Shown: piece by piece, positions 44,712 through 52,713 of the stretch
Position numbering within the stretch: the first letter of the stretch is position 1
Layout: every line of letters begins with the position of its first letter
Assembly (NCBI RefSeq): GCF_000012845.1
Contig: NC_009615.1
Span: 3,784,501 to 3,848,500, forward strand
DNA length: 64,000 bases
DNA from: Parabacteroides distasonis ATCC 8503
GTDB taxonomy: Bacteria > Bacteroidota > Bacteroidia > Bacteroidales > Tannerellaceae
Reading direction: 5' to 3'
Position numbers and translations under genes: made by a program
Notes under the pieces: model-generated
Told to the model about the DNA's origin: nothing
The model's input: the letters and a program-made list of their open reading frames with translations, nothing else
Database searches by the model: none

Positions 44712-45965
44712 ATGATACAGATTATTCTTGTTAATGAAGAATCCAGAGCATCCCAATATGGAATTGGCACATATATAAAGCAACTTTGTTTAATTCTTTC
44801 ACAGAAGCAAGGGATTCATCTTAGCGTGATATGTTGTCGTTCAACAAAAAATGATTTTTATATAGAACGCAAAGGAGATATAGATTATTATCATATACCT
44901 GATACGATACAAAATAATGATCCAGAAATTAGAATAAAAACTTATTATAAGAATATATGGTATCTAATATTTCCTTACTTTAGCTCGCATAGTAAAGAGA
45001 ATATCATATTACATATCAATTATTATCAGCACATTCATCTGTTAAATACATTTCGTGCTTTTTTTTCTAAAGGACGATGTTGCTTTACTATTCATTATAT
45101 GGATTGGTGCTTTAAAATAAAAGGAAATTATTCTTATTTAAAAAGTATTCTTTACAAAGAATTAGACAGTATCAAAAATCCTTTGGAAAAAAATATCAAA
45201 GAAATATGCGAAAAAGAAAAAAATGTATTTGAACAAGTTGATAAGATTATTTGCTTGTCAAATAGTACACAAAATCTATTGAGTAAAATATATGATTTAC
45301 CTATAAACAAATTTTGTATTTTATATAATGGTCTTAAAGATGAATCTATATTATTGAATAGCGATAAACGATTGAATCTTAAAAAGAATTTCCTTTTTAG
45401 TAAAGAAGAAAAAATTATTCTTTTTGTTGGTCGTTTAGATGAAATAAAAGGGCTGGGAGAATTAATTTTTACTTTCAAAAAACTACTGCAAATTGACCCT
45501 TATTGCCATTTAGTTATTGTAGGAGATGGGTTTTATTCTTACTATTTAAATTCTTGCAATCCAACATGGAATAAGATTACATTTACTGGAAAACTAAATA
45601 AAGAAGACTTATACAAATTATACCAAATCGCAGATATTGGTGTATTACCATCATTCCATGAACAATGTAGTTATGTGGCAATTGAAATGATGATGTATGG
45701 GATACCTCTTGTTGCAAGTACATCTACAGGTTTATCAGAAATGATAGAGGATGGAGTCTCAGGATATCATATACCAATCATTGAATATGAGAATCACACA
45801 GATTTAAATACCTATGAATTACAATCTAAACTTTTAATATTATTAAAAGATTCTTCTATGCGAAAAGAAATGGCTAAAAATTCTCGTCTACGCTATGAGA
45901 GATATTATACGTCTGAAATATTTAGTTCTTGTATGCAAGAATTTTATAATAGATTTGTTTTGTGA
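44712..45965 (+). CDS. GT4-type glycosyltransferase of the GG-Bacteroidales peptide system
   Basis: The 417-residue protein is a two-domain GT-B enzyme of family GT4. The N-terminal domain includes SQYGIGTYIKQL and the C-terminal domain has ILFVGRLDEIKGLGEL and the donor-binding EMMMYGIPLVASTSTGLSEMI. It fits TIGR04157, which I recall as the glycosyltransferase of GG-Bacteroidales peptide systems. It is the third glycosyltransferase in this operon, after GT32 and a GT2-like one. Its stop overlaps the exporter's GTG start by 4 bp. It most likely adds a sugar to the peptide or to a carrier used by the system. Confidence 0.85.
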   Translation: MIQIILVNEESRASQYGIGTYIKQLCLILSQKQGIHLSVICCRSTKNDFYIERKGDIDYYHIPDTIQNNDPEIRIKTYYKNIWYLIFPYFSSHSKENIILHINYYQHIHLLNTFRAFFSKGRCCFTIHYMDWCFKIKGNYSYLKSILYKELDSIKNPLEKNIKEICEKEKNVFEQVDKIICLSNSTQNLLSKIYDLPINKFCILYNGLKDESILLNSDKRLNLKKNFLFSKEEKIILFVGRLDEIKGLGELIFTFKKLLQIDPYCHLVIVGDGFYSYYLNSCNPTWNKITFTGKLNKEDLYKLYQIADIGVLPSFHEQCSYVAIEMMMYGIPLVASTSTGLSEMIEDGVSGYHIPIIEYENHTDLNTYELQSKLLILLKDSSMRKEMAKNSRLRYERYYTSEIFSSCMQEFYNRFVL

Positions 45966-48157
45966 TTTTAGAGTTCCCTATATATCGTCAACTAGACGCA
46001 AAGGACTGTGGTCCTAGCTGCCTCCGTATGATCGCCAAGTTCTATGGTCGTGTGTACTCGATCCAGAACTTACGGGAGAAAGCCTTCATCACACGGGAAG
46101 GGGTCTCTATGCTCGGTATCAGCGAGGCGGCGGAGGCGATCGGGTTCCGGACACAGGGCGTGCGGATCACGGTGGAGGAATTGGAAAAGGAATGTCCCCT
46201 ACCCTGCATACTGCACTGGAACCAATGGCATTTCGTGGTTTGCTACAAGATAAGGAAAGGGAAGTTCTACATAGCGGACCCGGCGGCGGGACTTATCACC
46301 TATACGAGGGAGGAGTTCAAGCGGTGCTGGGTCAGTACCAAGGTGGACGGGCAGGATACCGGGACGGCGCTCTTGCTGGAACCGGGGCCGGAGTTCTACG
46401 GGATGGAGGACGAGGGGAGAGACAGGAAACGTAACCTCGGATTCTTTTTCCGATATATATCGCCCTACAGGCGTGAGATGGCACAGCTCGTGCTGGGCAT
46501 GCTGACCGCCAGTGTACTGCAACTCATCCTGCCTTTCCTCACGCAGAGCCTGGTGGATACCGGTATACGGGACAACAACCTGGGTTTCATAACCTTGATC
46601 CTTATATCGCAATTAGTGATCTTTATCGCCAAGCTATCCGTGGACTTCATACGGAGCTGGATATTGCTGCACGTAAACACGAGGATCAATATCGCCTTGA
46701 TCTCCGATTTCCTCGCCAAGCTGATGCGTCTGCCCCTGCATTTCTTCGATACCAAGATGGTGGGCGATATCATGCAGCGCATCGGTGACCATGACCGCGT
46801 CGAGGCTTTCATGACGGGGACATCCATCAATACGCTCTTCTCTTTCGTCAACTTCATCGTGTTCGGGTTCGTGCTGGCCTATTACGACTGGACGATACTG
46901 GGACTCTTCTTGGTAGGTAACGGGTTATACGTGGCGTGGGTACTCGCTTTCATGAGATGGAGGAGGGAGCTGGACGTAAAGCGTTTCTCGCAGGCGGCCG
47001 GGGAACAAAGCAACCTATTCCAGCTCATCACCGGCATGCAGGAGATCAAGCTGAATAATTGCGAGACCAAGATGCGCTGGAAATGGGAACGGATACAGGT
47101 AAAACTTTTCAAGATAGGGATCAAGGGGTTGGCGTTACAACAATACCAGCAACTCGGGGCGGTCTTTTTCAACCAGACCACGAACATACTCATCTCCTTC
47201 ATCGCGGCACGGGCCGTCGTGCAAGGGGATATGACGCTGGGTATGATGATGTCGGTGACCTACATCGTGGGGCAGCTCTCTTCGCCTATCGAGCAATTGA
47301 TCGATTTCTCACGGTCCCTACAGGACGCGAAGATCAGTCTGGAGCGACTCGGCGAGATACACGGGAAGGAGGACGAGGAACAGGCAGGCGGGATAAGGCT
47401 GAATGTTCTCCCCGATGACAGGACGCTACGGCTGGAAAACCTCAGCTTCAGCTATGACGGCGCAGACCGGGATTACGTGCTGGAGGATATCAACCTGACG
47501 ATACCCCATAACAGGGTGACCGCCATCGTGGGGGCCAGCGGGAGCGGGAAGACGACGATCGTGAAACTCCTGCTCGGTTTTTATAACCCCAACAAGGGGG
47601 ACGTGAGGATCGGCGATACCTCCCTCAAGAACTTGAATCCTCACGTATGGCGTAGCAAGACCGGTTCGGTCATGCAGGATGGTTTTATCTTCTCGGATAC
47701 GATCGCCAACAACATCGCCCCCGGCGAAGAGGTGGTGGACAAGGAACGCCTGCTGCATGCCGTGACGGTGGCGAATATCCGGGATTTCATCGACTCGCTC
47801 CCGCTGGGCTATAATACGAAGATCGGCATGGAGGGAAACGGAGTGAGCCAAGGGCAGAGACAGCGTATCCTGATCGCCCGGGCGGTGTACAAGAATCCCG
47901 ACTTCATCTTCCTGGACGAGGCCACGAACGCCTTGGACGCCAACAACGAGCGGGAGATCATGGAGCAGTTGCACGCCTTCTACAAAGGACGGACGGTGGT
48001 GGTCGTGGCGCATCGGCTAAGCACGGTACGTGACGCGGACAAGATCGTGGTGCTGGACAAGGGACGCATCGTGGAGGAAGGGACGCATCAGGAACTCACG
48101 GCCTTGCGGGGGACTTATTATAAGTTGGTGAAGAACCAGTTGGAGCTTGGGAATTGA
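45962..48157 (+). CDS. Peptidase-containing ABC transporter (C39 bacteriocin exporter)
   Basis: The 731-residue protein cuts the leader after the double Gly and exports the core. The C39 peptidase is residues 1-130 with Cys16 (DAKDCGPSC), His90 (WHFVVCY) and Asp106 (IADPAAG). Six transmembrane helices follow (about 155-440), then the ATPase with GASGSGKTT near 524, signature VSQGQRQR near 630 and LDEATNALD near 651. The start is GTG, overlapping the previous stop. From here on the DNA is much richer in G+C than the biosynthetic genes. It is the natural partner of the precursor at 40405. Confidence 0.95.
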   Translation: MILEFPIYRQLDAKDCGPSCLRMIAKFYGRVYSIQNLREKAFITREGVSMLGISEAAEAIGFRTQGVRITVEELEKECPLPCILHWNQWHFVVCYKIRKGKFYIADPAAGLITYTREEFKRCWVSTKVDGQDTGTALLLEPGPEFYGMEDEGRDRKRNLGFFFRYISPYRREMAQLVLGMLTASVLQLILPFLTQSLVDTGIRDNNLGFITLILISQLVIFIAKLSVDFIRSWILLHVNTRINIALISDFLAKLMRLPLHFFDTKMVGDIMQRIGDHDRVEAFMTGTSINTLFSFVNFIVFGFVLAYYDWTILGLFLVGNGLYVAWVLAFMRWRRELDVKRFSQAAGEQSNLFQLITGMQEIKLNNCETKMRWKWERIQVKLFKIGIKGLALQQYQQLGAVFFNQTTNILISFIAARAVVQGDMTLGMMMSVTYIVGQLSSPIEQLIDFSRSLQDAKISLERLGEIHGKEDEEQAGGIRLNVLPDDRTLRLENLSFSYDGADRDYVLEDINLTIPHNRVTAIVGASGSGKTTIVKLLLGFYNPNKGDVRIGDTSLKNLNPHVWRSKTGSVMQDGFIFSDTIANNIAPGEEVVDKERLLHAVTVANIRDFIDSLPLGYNTKIGMEGNGVSQGQRQRILIARAVYKNPDFIFLDEATNALDANNEREIMEQLHAFYKGRTVVVVAHRLSTVRDADKIVVLDKGRIVEEGTHQELTALRGTYYKLVKNQLELGN

Positions 48158-48177
48158 AAATTGAGAATTGAAAATTA
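48151..48177. repeat. GAATTGAAAATTGA dispersed repeat between exporter and adaptor genes
   Basis: Two tandem copies of GAATTGAAAATT separated by GA span the end of the exporter gene and the whole gap before the next start. They occupy the place where the ribosome binding site would be. The same words are found at 19307-19343 and 52606-52708. Confidence 0.7.
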
Positions 48178-48178
48178 G

Positions 48179-49474
48179 TTGGAGAAGGGAAATAAGGACA
48201 TAGAGCTGAGGAGCGAGGAGGTGCAGGAGGTGATGGGGCAAGTGCCGGCCTGGATCGTACGGTGGGGGATAACGCTGTTATTCCTCGTGGTCGTAGCGTT
48301 GCTGGTGGGGAGCTGTTTCTTCAAGTATCCTGACGTGATCACGGCTGACATGACATTGACGGGGCAACATCCCGCAACGGCGGTGGTGACACGGGCGGCG
48401 GGGAAGATACAGGAGCTGCTCGTCAGGGATAATCGTCCGGTAAGGCAGGGGGATTGGCTGGCGGTCATAGAGAATCACGCCGACACGGACGATGCCATCT
48501 ATCTGGATAAGGCGTTGGAACGATCCGGAAGCGACGTGGATAGCCTGGACAAGGCATTATCAAAGTACAAGGAGCTATCGCTGGGTGATATGCAAGCGGC
48601 TTACTCGGGACTACTGTCGGCGCTCCATGCCTGCGTCAATTACAGGGAGATCGATTATTATCCGCAAAAAATGGCCTCCATCCGCAAACAGATAGCGTTG
48701 TATAAGGCTTACTATAACGAGACCGAACGGCAGCGGAAGACCCTCTCGGAGCAATTCGCCTTGACAAGGCGGCAATACGCCCGGGATTCATTATTGTATA
48801 GCCGGTCCGTGATTTCTTCCTACGAGCATGAGACCGCACGGGCTTCCCTGCTGCAAAGCCGTTATTCGCTGGAAGGGGCGTCAGCCTCGGCCGAGAATCT
48901 CCGGATACAGATCGGGGAGCAAGAGCAATCCTTGCTGGATCTGACGCTGGAGCGGAGCGAGAAAGAATTTACGCTACGGCAGGAATTACAGACCGCCCGG
49001 GAACAATTGCTGAACAGCATGAACGAGTGGAGGTTGCGTTATTGCCTCATCGCCCCGGTAGGGGGTGTCGTGACTTTCACCAAGTACTGGAATGAGAACC
49101 AATATATCCCATCCGGAGAGGTGGCTTTCACCGTCGTGCCGCAAGGCGAGGGCCGGCTGGTGGGGAAGGTGCGCATACCGATAGCACGCTCGGGAAAAGT
49201 CCAGAGAGGCCAGCGGGCGATCGTCCGTTTCTCCAATTTCCCGGATCAGGAGTTTGGAGTGGTAAACGGCGTGGTATCGAATATCTCATTGGTCCCCACC
49301 GACGAGTACTATACGGCGGATATCGATTTTCCAGAGGGGCTGAGAACCAATTACGGTATCGACCTGCCCGTCTCGCCCGAGACGCAAGCCTCCGCGGAGA
49401 TCGTAACGGAAGAATTACGCCTGATCGAACGATTCTTCCTCCCGATCAAACGGATCGTGAAGGAAGGATTTTAA
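48179..49474 (+). CDS. HlyD-family periplasmic adaptor of the peptide exporter
   Basis: The 431-residue membrane-fusion protein has an N-terminal transmembrane helix (WGITLLFLVVVALLVGSCFF), a lipoyl-like half (GKIQELLVRDNRPVRQGDWL), a long coiled-coil hairpin (about residues 110-270) and the second lipoyl and beta-barrel part (GGVVTFTKYWNENQYI, then ARSGKVQRGQRAIVRF). It would link the ABC exporter to a TolC-like outer-membrane channel encoded elsewhere. The reading frame opens with TTG at 48179; no ATG lies near the start, and the upstream sequence is the dispersed repeat. It closes the peptide cluster. Confidence 0.9.
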   Translation: MEKGNKDIELRSEEVQEVMGQVPAWIVRWGITLLFLVVVALLVGSCFFKYPDVITADMTLTGQHPATAVVTRAAGKIQELLVRDNRPVRQGDWLAVIENHADTDDAIYLDKALERSGSDVDSLDKALSKYKELSLGDMQAAYSGLLSALHACVNYREIDYYPQKMASIRKQIALYKAYYNETERQRKTLSEQFALTRRQYARDSLLYSRSVISSYEHETARASLLQSRYSLEGASASAENLRIQIGEQEQSLLDLTLERSEKEFTLRQELQTAREQLLNSMNEWRLRYCLIAPVGGVVTFTKYWNENQYIPSGEVAFTVVPQGEGRLVGKVRIPIARSGKVQRGQRAIVRFSNFPDQEFGVVNGVVSNISLVPTDEYYTADIDFPEGLRTNYGIDLPVSPETQASAEIVTEELRLIERFFLPIKRIVKEGF

Positions 49475-49548
49475 AGTCGCTAGGGTCCGTCATGCACCTT
49501 GTTTAGAACTATTATAGTTTAATAGCTGTACTGTTAAAACTAAAAACT

Positions 49549-49556
49549 TATATTTG
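49549..49556 (+). promoter_or_regulatory. Candidate -7 box TATATTTG for rpoN
   Basis: Exact TAnnTTTG match 60 bp before the rpoN ATG, in an AT-rich gap of 142 bp that separates it from the peptide cluster. No convincing -33 partner. Confidence 0.55.
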
Positions 49557-49616
49557 CATGTTGATAAATAAGAGGGCGGGTGATTGTCCTACCCTTACAG
49601 TGCAATGATTTAGATT

Positions 49617-51074
49617 ATGTTAAAGCAACAGTTACAACAAAAGTTACAGCAAAAGCTATCCCCTCAGCAGATACAGTTGATACGGCTTCTGGAGCTTCCT
49701 GCGATCGAGTTGGAAGAACGTGTGAAGCATGAGCTGGAAGATAACCCAGCCTTGGAGGAAGGAAAAGAGCCTGTTGATGATTTTGAACGAACTGAAAGCG
49801 AGGAGGGGGGAGAAGAGATCCCTTCTGTTGATACTGAGACCGACCTTTCTTTGGGAGATTATTTAACGGAAGACGATATACCTGATTATAAGCTACGGGA
49901 AATGACCGAGCGTGCGGAACGGAAAGAGGATGTCCCCTTCTCCGTAAGCCAATCCTTGAATGAGTTTCTGTTACAGCAGCTCGGGTTAAGGGATTTACCG
50001 GATAAGCAAATGAAAATAGCGGAGTATATCATTGGAAATATCGATGATGACGGTTATTTGAGACGGGACCTTTCGGCGATAGCGGACGATTTGATCTTCC
50101 AAGCCGGACAAGAGGTAGATGAGAAGGAGATCGAGTCTATCTTGAATATCATCCAAGATTTTGAGCCTGCCGGGGTAGGTGCCCGTGACTTGAAAGAATG
50201 TCTGTTGATCCAGCTGGATAAGAAGGAGAATACTCCGGTTACAAATTTGGCGATTCGTGTTTTGACCGAATATTTCGAGGAGTTCACCCGCAAACATTAC
50301 GATAAGATCTTACGAGGTCTCGATATCGATGAGGAAACGTTAAAGAAGGTCATTCACGAGATTACTATGTTAAATCCGAAACCCGGAAGTAGTTGGGGTG
50401 GTTCTATGGAAGTGGCGATGAGCCAGATCATCCCGGATTTCGTGGTGGAAGCGCATAATGGAGAGCTTATCTTGAGCATGAATAACCGGGGGGTACCGGA
50501 TATGCGTATCAACCGGGAGTATGCCGAGATGTTTCAGGATTATACGGCGAATAAGGCGAACCAAACCGCTGAGAGGCGGGATGCCGTACAGTTCGTGAAA
50601 CAAAAGTTGGATTCCGCCCAGTGGTTCATCGACGCTATCAAGCAACGTAATGAGACCTTGCAGCGTACCATGGAGGCGATTATCTATTTACAACGGGACT
50701 TTTTCCTGACAGGCGATGAGGCTACCCTCCATCCCATGATCTTGAAAGACGTAGCGGAGCGTGCGGGATATGATATCTCCACTATTTCCCGGGTAAGTAA
50801 CAGTAAATATGTGCAAACGAATTTCGGTATTTATCCGTTGAAATACTTTTTCTCCGAGTCTATGCAGACCGATACCGGCGAGGAGATCTCGACCCGTGAG
50901 GTGAAAAAGATTATGAAAGAGCATGTAGATGCCGAAGACAAACGAAAACCGTTGACCGATGAGGAGTTGGCTACGATCCTGAAAGAAAAAGGATATGTCA
51001 TCGCCCGGCGTACGGTAGCGAAATACAGGGAGCAACTGGGGATTCCGGTAGCTCGTCTGAGAAAAGAAATATAA
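49617..51074 (+). CDS. rpoN: RNA polymerase sigma-54 factor
   Basis: The 485-residue protein begins with the Gln/Leu-rich activator region (LKQQLQQKLQQKLSPQQIQL), has an acidic linker (residues 45-85), a core-binding domain, and ends in the RpoN box ARRTVAKYREQLGIP. Sigma-54 needs enhancer-binding ATPases; none is encoded in the window. It starts a conserved-looking run with the next four genes, separated by 6, 16, 2 and 106 bp. Confidence 0.95.
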   Translation: MLKQQLQQKLQQKLSPQQIQLIRLLELPAIELEERVKHELEDNPALEEGKEPVDDFERTESEEGGEEIPSVDTETDLSLGDYLTEDDIPDYKLREMTERAERKEDVPFSVSQSLNEFLLQQLGLRDLPDKQMKIAEYIIGNIDDDGYLRRDLSAIADDLIFQAGQEVDEKEIESILNIIQDFEPAGVGARDLKECLLIQLDKKENTPVTNLAIRVLTEYFEEFTRKHYDKILRGLDIDEETLKKVIHEITMLNPKPGSSWGGSMEVAMSQIIPDFVVEAHNGELILSMNNRGVPDMRINREYAEMFQDYTANKANQTAERRDAVQFVKQKLDSAQWFIDAIKQRNETLQRTMEAIIYLQRDFFLTGDEATLHPMILKDVAERAGYDISTISRVSNSKYVQTNFGIYPLKYFFSESMQTDTGEEISTREVKKIMKEHVDAEDKRKPLTDEELATILKEKGYVIARRTVAKYREQLGIPVARLRKEI

Positions 51075-51080
51075 AAGCGT

Positions 51081-51701
51081 ATGAAGCTATTCTCGAATAT
51101 AATATCCTTCGTGTTCCATCCGTTGCTTATGGTGACCTATGGGATCGTGTTGGCGTTGATGTTTACATTCCTCGCCATTTACCCGTTACCTGTGAAGCTG
51201 CTGATTGCCGGAGGCACCTTTATTTCGACAGCGATAGTTCCCGGACTTTTCATTTTCTTATTGGTGAAAAATGGCGCGGCCGGCGATATAGAGCTTTCCG
51301 ACCGGAAGGAACGAGTGGTTCCTTATCTGATTTTTATCACTTCCATCTTGGTCTGTATCTTTTTCCTGTATAAGATGCTGATGCCGTTTTGGTTGTTGGC
51401 GATGCTGATCGGGGCTTGCGTAGCCTTGGTAATCGCCTTATGCGTCAATTTCGCTTGGAAGATTAGCGCGCATGCCATTGGTATCGGCGGGTTACTGGGC
51501 GCTATTATGGGAGTGGCGCGTATCCATATGATAAATCCCTACTGGGCTTTTATAGTCGTGTTGATCGTGGTCGGTTTATTAGGTACCTCGCGCATCTTTT
51601 TAAAAAGACATACACCAATGCAGGTATATGCGGGGTTTTGTCTGGGATTTATATGTACCTTTGTAGCCTCATTAATGAGTTATATCTATTTATTCATCTA
51701 A
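51081..51701 (+). CDS. PAP2-like integral membrane protein
   Basis: A 206-residue protein with about six transmembrane helices. The pair [11 protein letters not shown] and [17 protein letters not shown] resembles the second and third phosphatase motifs of PAP2 enzymes (SxH and SRxxxxxHxxxD), although the final Asp is not conserved in the usual form and the first motif is unclear. It may be a lipid phosphatase or an inactive relative. It follows rpoN by 6 bp. Confidence 0.7.
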   Translation: MKLFSNIISFVFHPLLMVTYGIVLALMFTFLAIYPLPVKLLIAGGTFISTAIVPGLFIFLLVKNGAAGDIELSDRKERVVPYLIFITSILVCIFFLYKMLMPFWLLAMLIGACVALVIALCVNFAWKISAHAIGIGGLLGAIMGVARIHMINPYWAFIVVLIVVGLLGTSRIFLKRHTPMQVYAGFCLGFICTFVASLMSYIYLFI

Positions 51702-51717
51702 TAAAAACACTAAAATT

Positions 51718-52098
51718 ATGAATTTTCCTGCAGATTTAAAGTACACAAAAGACCATGAGTGGATTCGTGTAGAAGGTGACGTAGCTTATGTTGGTATTAC
51801 TGATTACGCTCAAGGCGAGCTAGGTGAGATCGTTTATGTAGACATTACGACAGAGGGGGAGACCGTCGCTAAAGAAGAGGTGTTCGGTACGATTGAAGCT
51901 GTTAAGACTGTTTCCGATCTTTTCATGCCGGTTAGCGGAGAGGTTTTGGAAGTAAACGCTGAATTGGAAGACGCTCCTGAATTGGTTAATGAAGACGCTT
52001 ATGGTAAAGGTTGGTTAATCAAGATTTCTCTTACGGACGCTTCTGAGTTGGAGGAACTATTATCCGCTGAAGACTATCAAAAATTAATCGCTAAATAA
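51718..52098 (+). CDS. gcvH: Glycine cleavage system H protein
   Basis: The 126-residue lipoyl carrier shuttles the aminomethyl group between the P and T proteins. The lipoylated Lys is Lys63 in [12 protein letters not shown]. Length and order ([13 protein letters not shown] at the start, YGKGWLIKI at the end) are standard. It is 2 bp from purE, so the two are co-translated; this pairing is of position, not of pathway. Confidence 0.96.
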   Translation: MNFPADLKYTKDHEWIRVEGDVAYVGITDYAQGELGEIVYVDITTEGETVAKEEVFGTIEAVKTVSDLFMPVSGEVLEVNAELEDAPELVNEDAYGKGWLIKISLTDASELEELLSAEDYQKLIAK

Positions 52099-52100
52099 GA

Positions 52101-52607
52101 ATGACACCTGTTGTAAGTATTATCATGGGTAGTACCTCGGATCTACCCGTTATGGAGAAGGCGGCTAAGTTCTTGGATGAGATGGAGATCCCGTTCGAGA
52201 TGCATGCTCTATCCGCACACCGTACTCCCGCTGAGGTGGAGGCTTTCGCCAAAGGAGCTAAAGGACGTGGAATCAAGGTTATCATCGCCGCTGCCGGAAT
52301 GGCCGCTCATCTTTGCGGTGTGATCGCTTCCATGACGACGGTTCCCGTGATCGGCGTGCCTATTAACTCTACGCTGGACGGTATGGATGCCTTGTTGGCT
52401 ATCGTACAGATGCCTCCGGGAATCCCTGTGGCTACTGTCGGCATCAATGGCGCTTTGAACGCTGGTATCCTTGCGGTGCAGATGCTTGCCGTCGGCGACG
52501 AGCAACTTCAGGAGAAGCTATCCGCTTATAAGGAGGATTTGAAGAAGAAAATCGTGAAGGCTAACGAGGAGTTGGCTAAGGTTTCTTTTAAATACAAAAC
52601 TAATTAA
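52101..52607 (+). CDS. purE: N5-carboxyaminoimidazole ribonucleotide mutase
   Basis: The 168-residue class I PurE converts N5-CAIR to CAIR in purine synthesis. Signatures are [15 protein letters not shown], the His loop [22 protein letters not shown] and the cap [24 protein letters not shown]. It is cytoplasmic and forms an octamer in known relatives. No purK lies beside it. Confidence 0.96.
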   Translation: MTPVVSIIMGSTSDLPVMEKAAKFLDEMEIPFEMHALSAHRTPAEVEAFAKGAKGRGIKVIIAAAGMAAHLCGVIASMTTVPVIGVPINSTLDGMDALLAIVQMPPGIPVATVGINGALNAGILAVQMLAVGDEQLQEKLSAYKEDLKKKIVKANEELAKVSFKYKTN

Positions 52608-52708
52608 TTGAAAGTTGAAAGTTGAGAATTGAAAATTAAGGAGAAAGTCTCTCTTTAGGTTTTCAGTTCTCAACACTCATTCTCAATTTTCAATTCTCAA
52701 TTTTCAAT
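52606..52708. repeat. Large inverted repeat of the TTTCAATTCTCAA family
   Basis: The left arm 52606-52637 (words AATTGAAAGTTGAAAGTTG and GAGAATTGAAAATT) can pair with the right arm 52685-52708 (AATTTTCAATTCTC repeated). An inner GAGAAAG/CTCTCTTT stem lies between them. It fills the purE-ispG gap and ends beside the ispG start. Confidence 0.75.
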
Positions 52709-52713
52709 GAACA

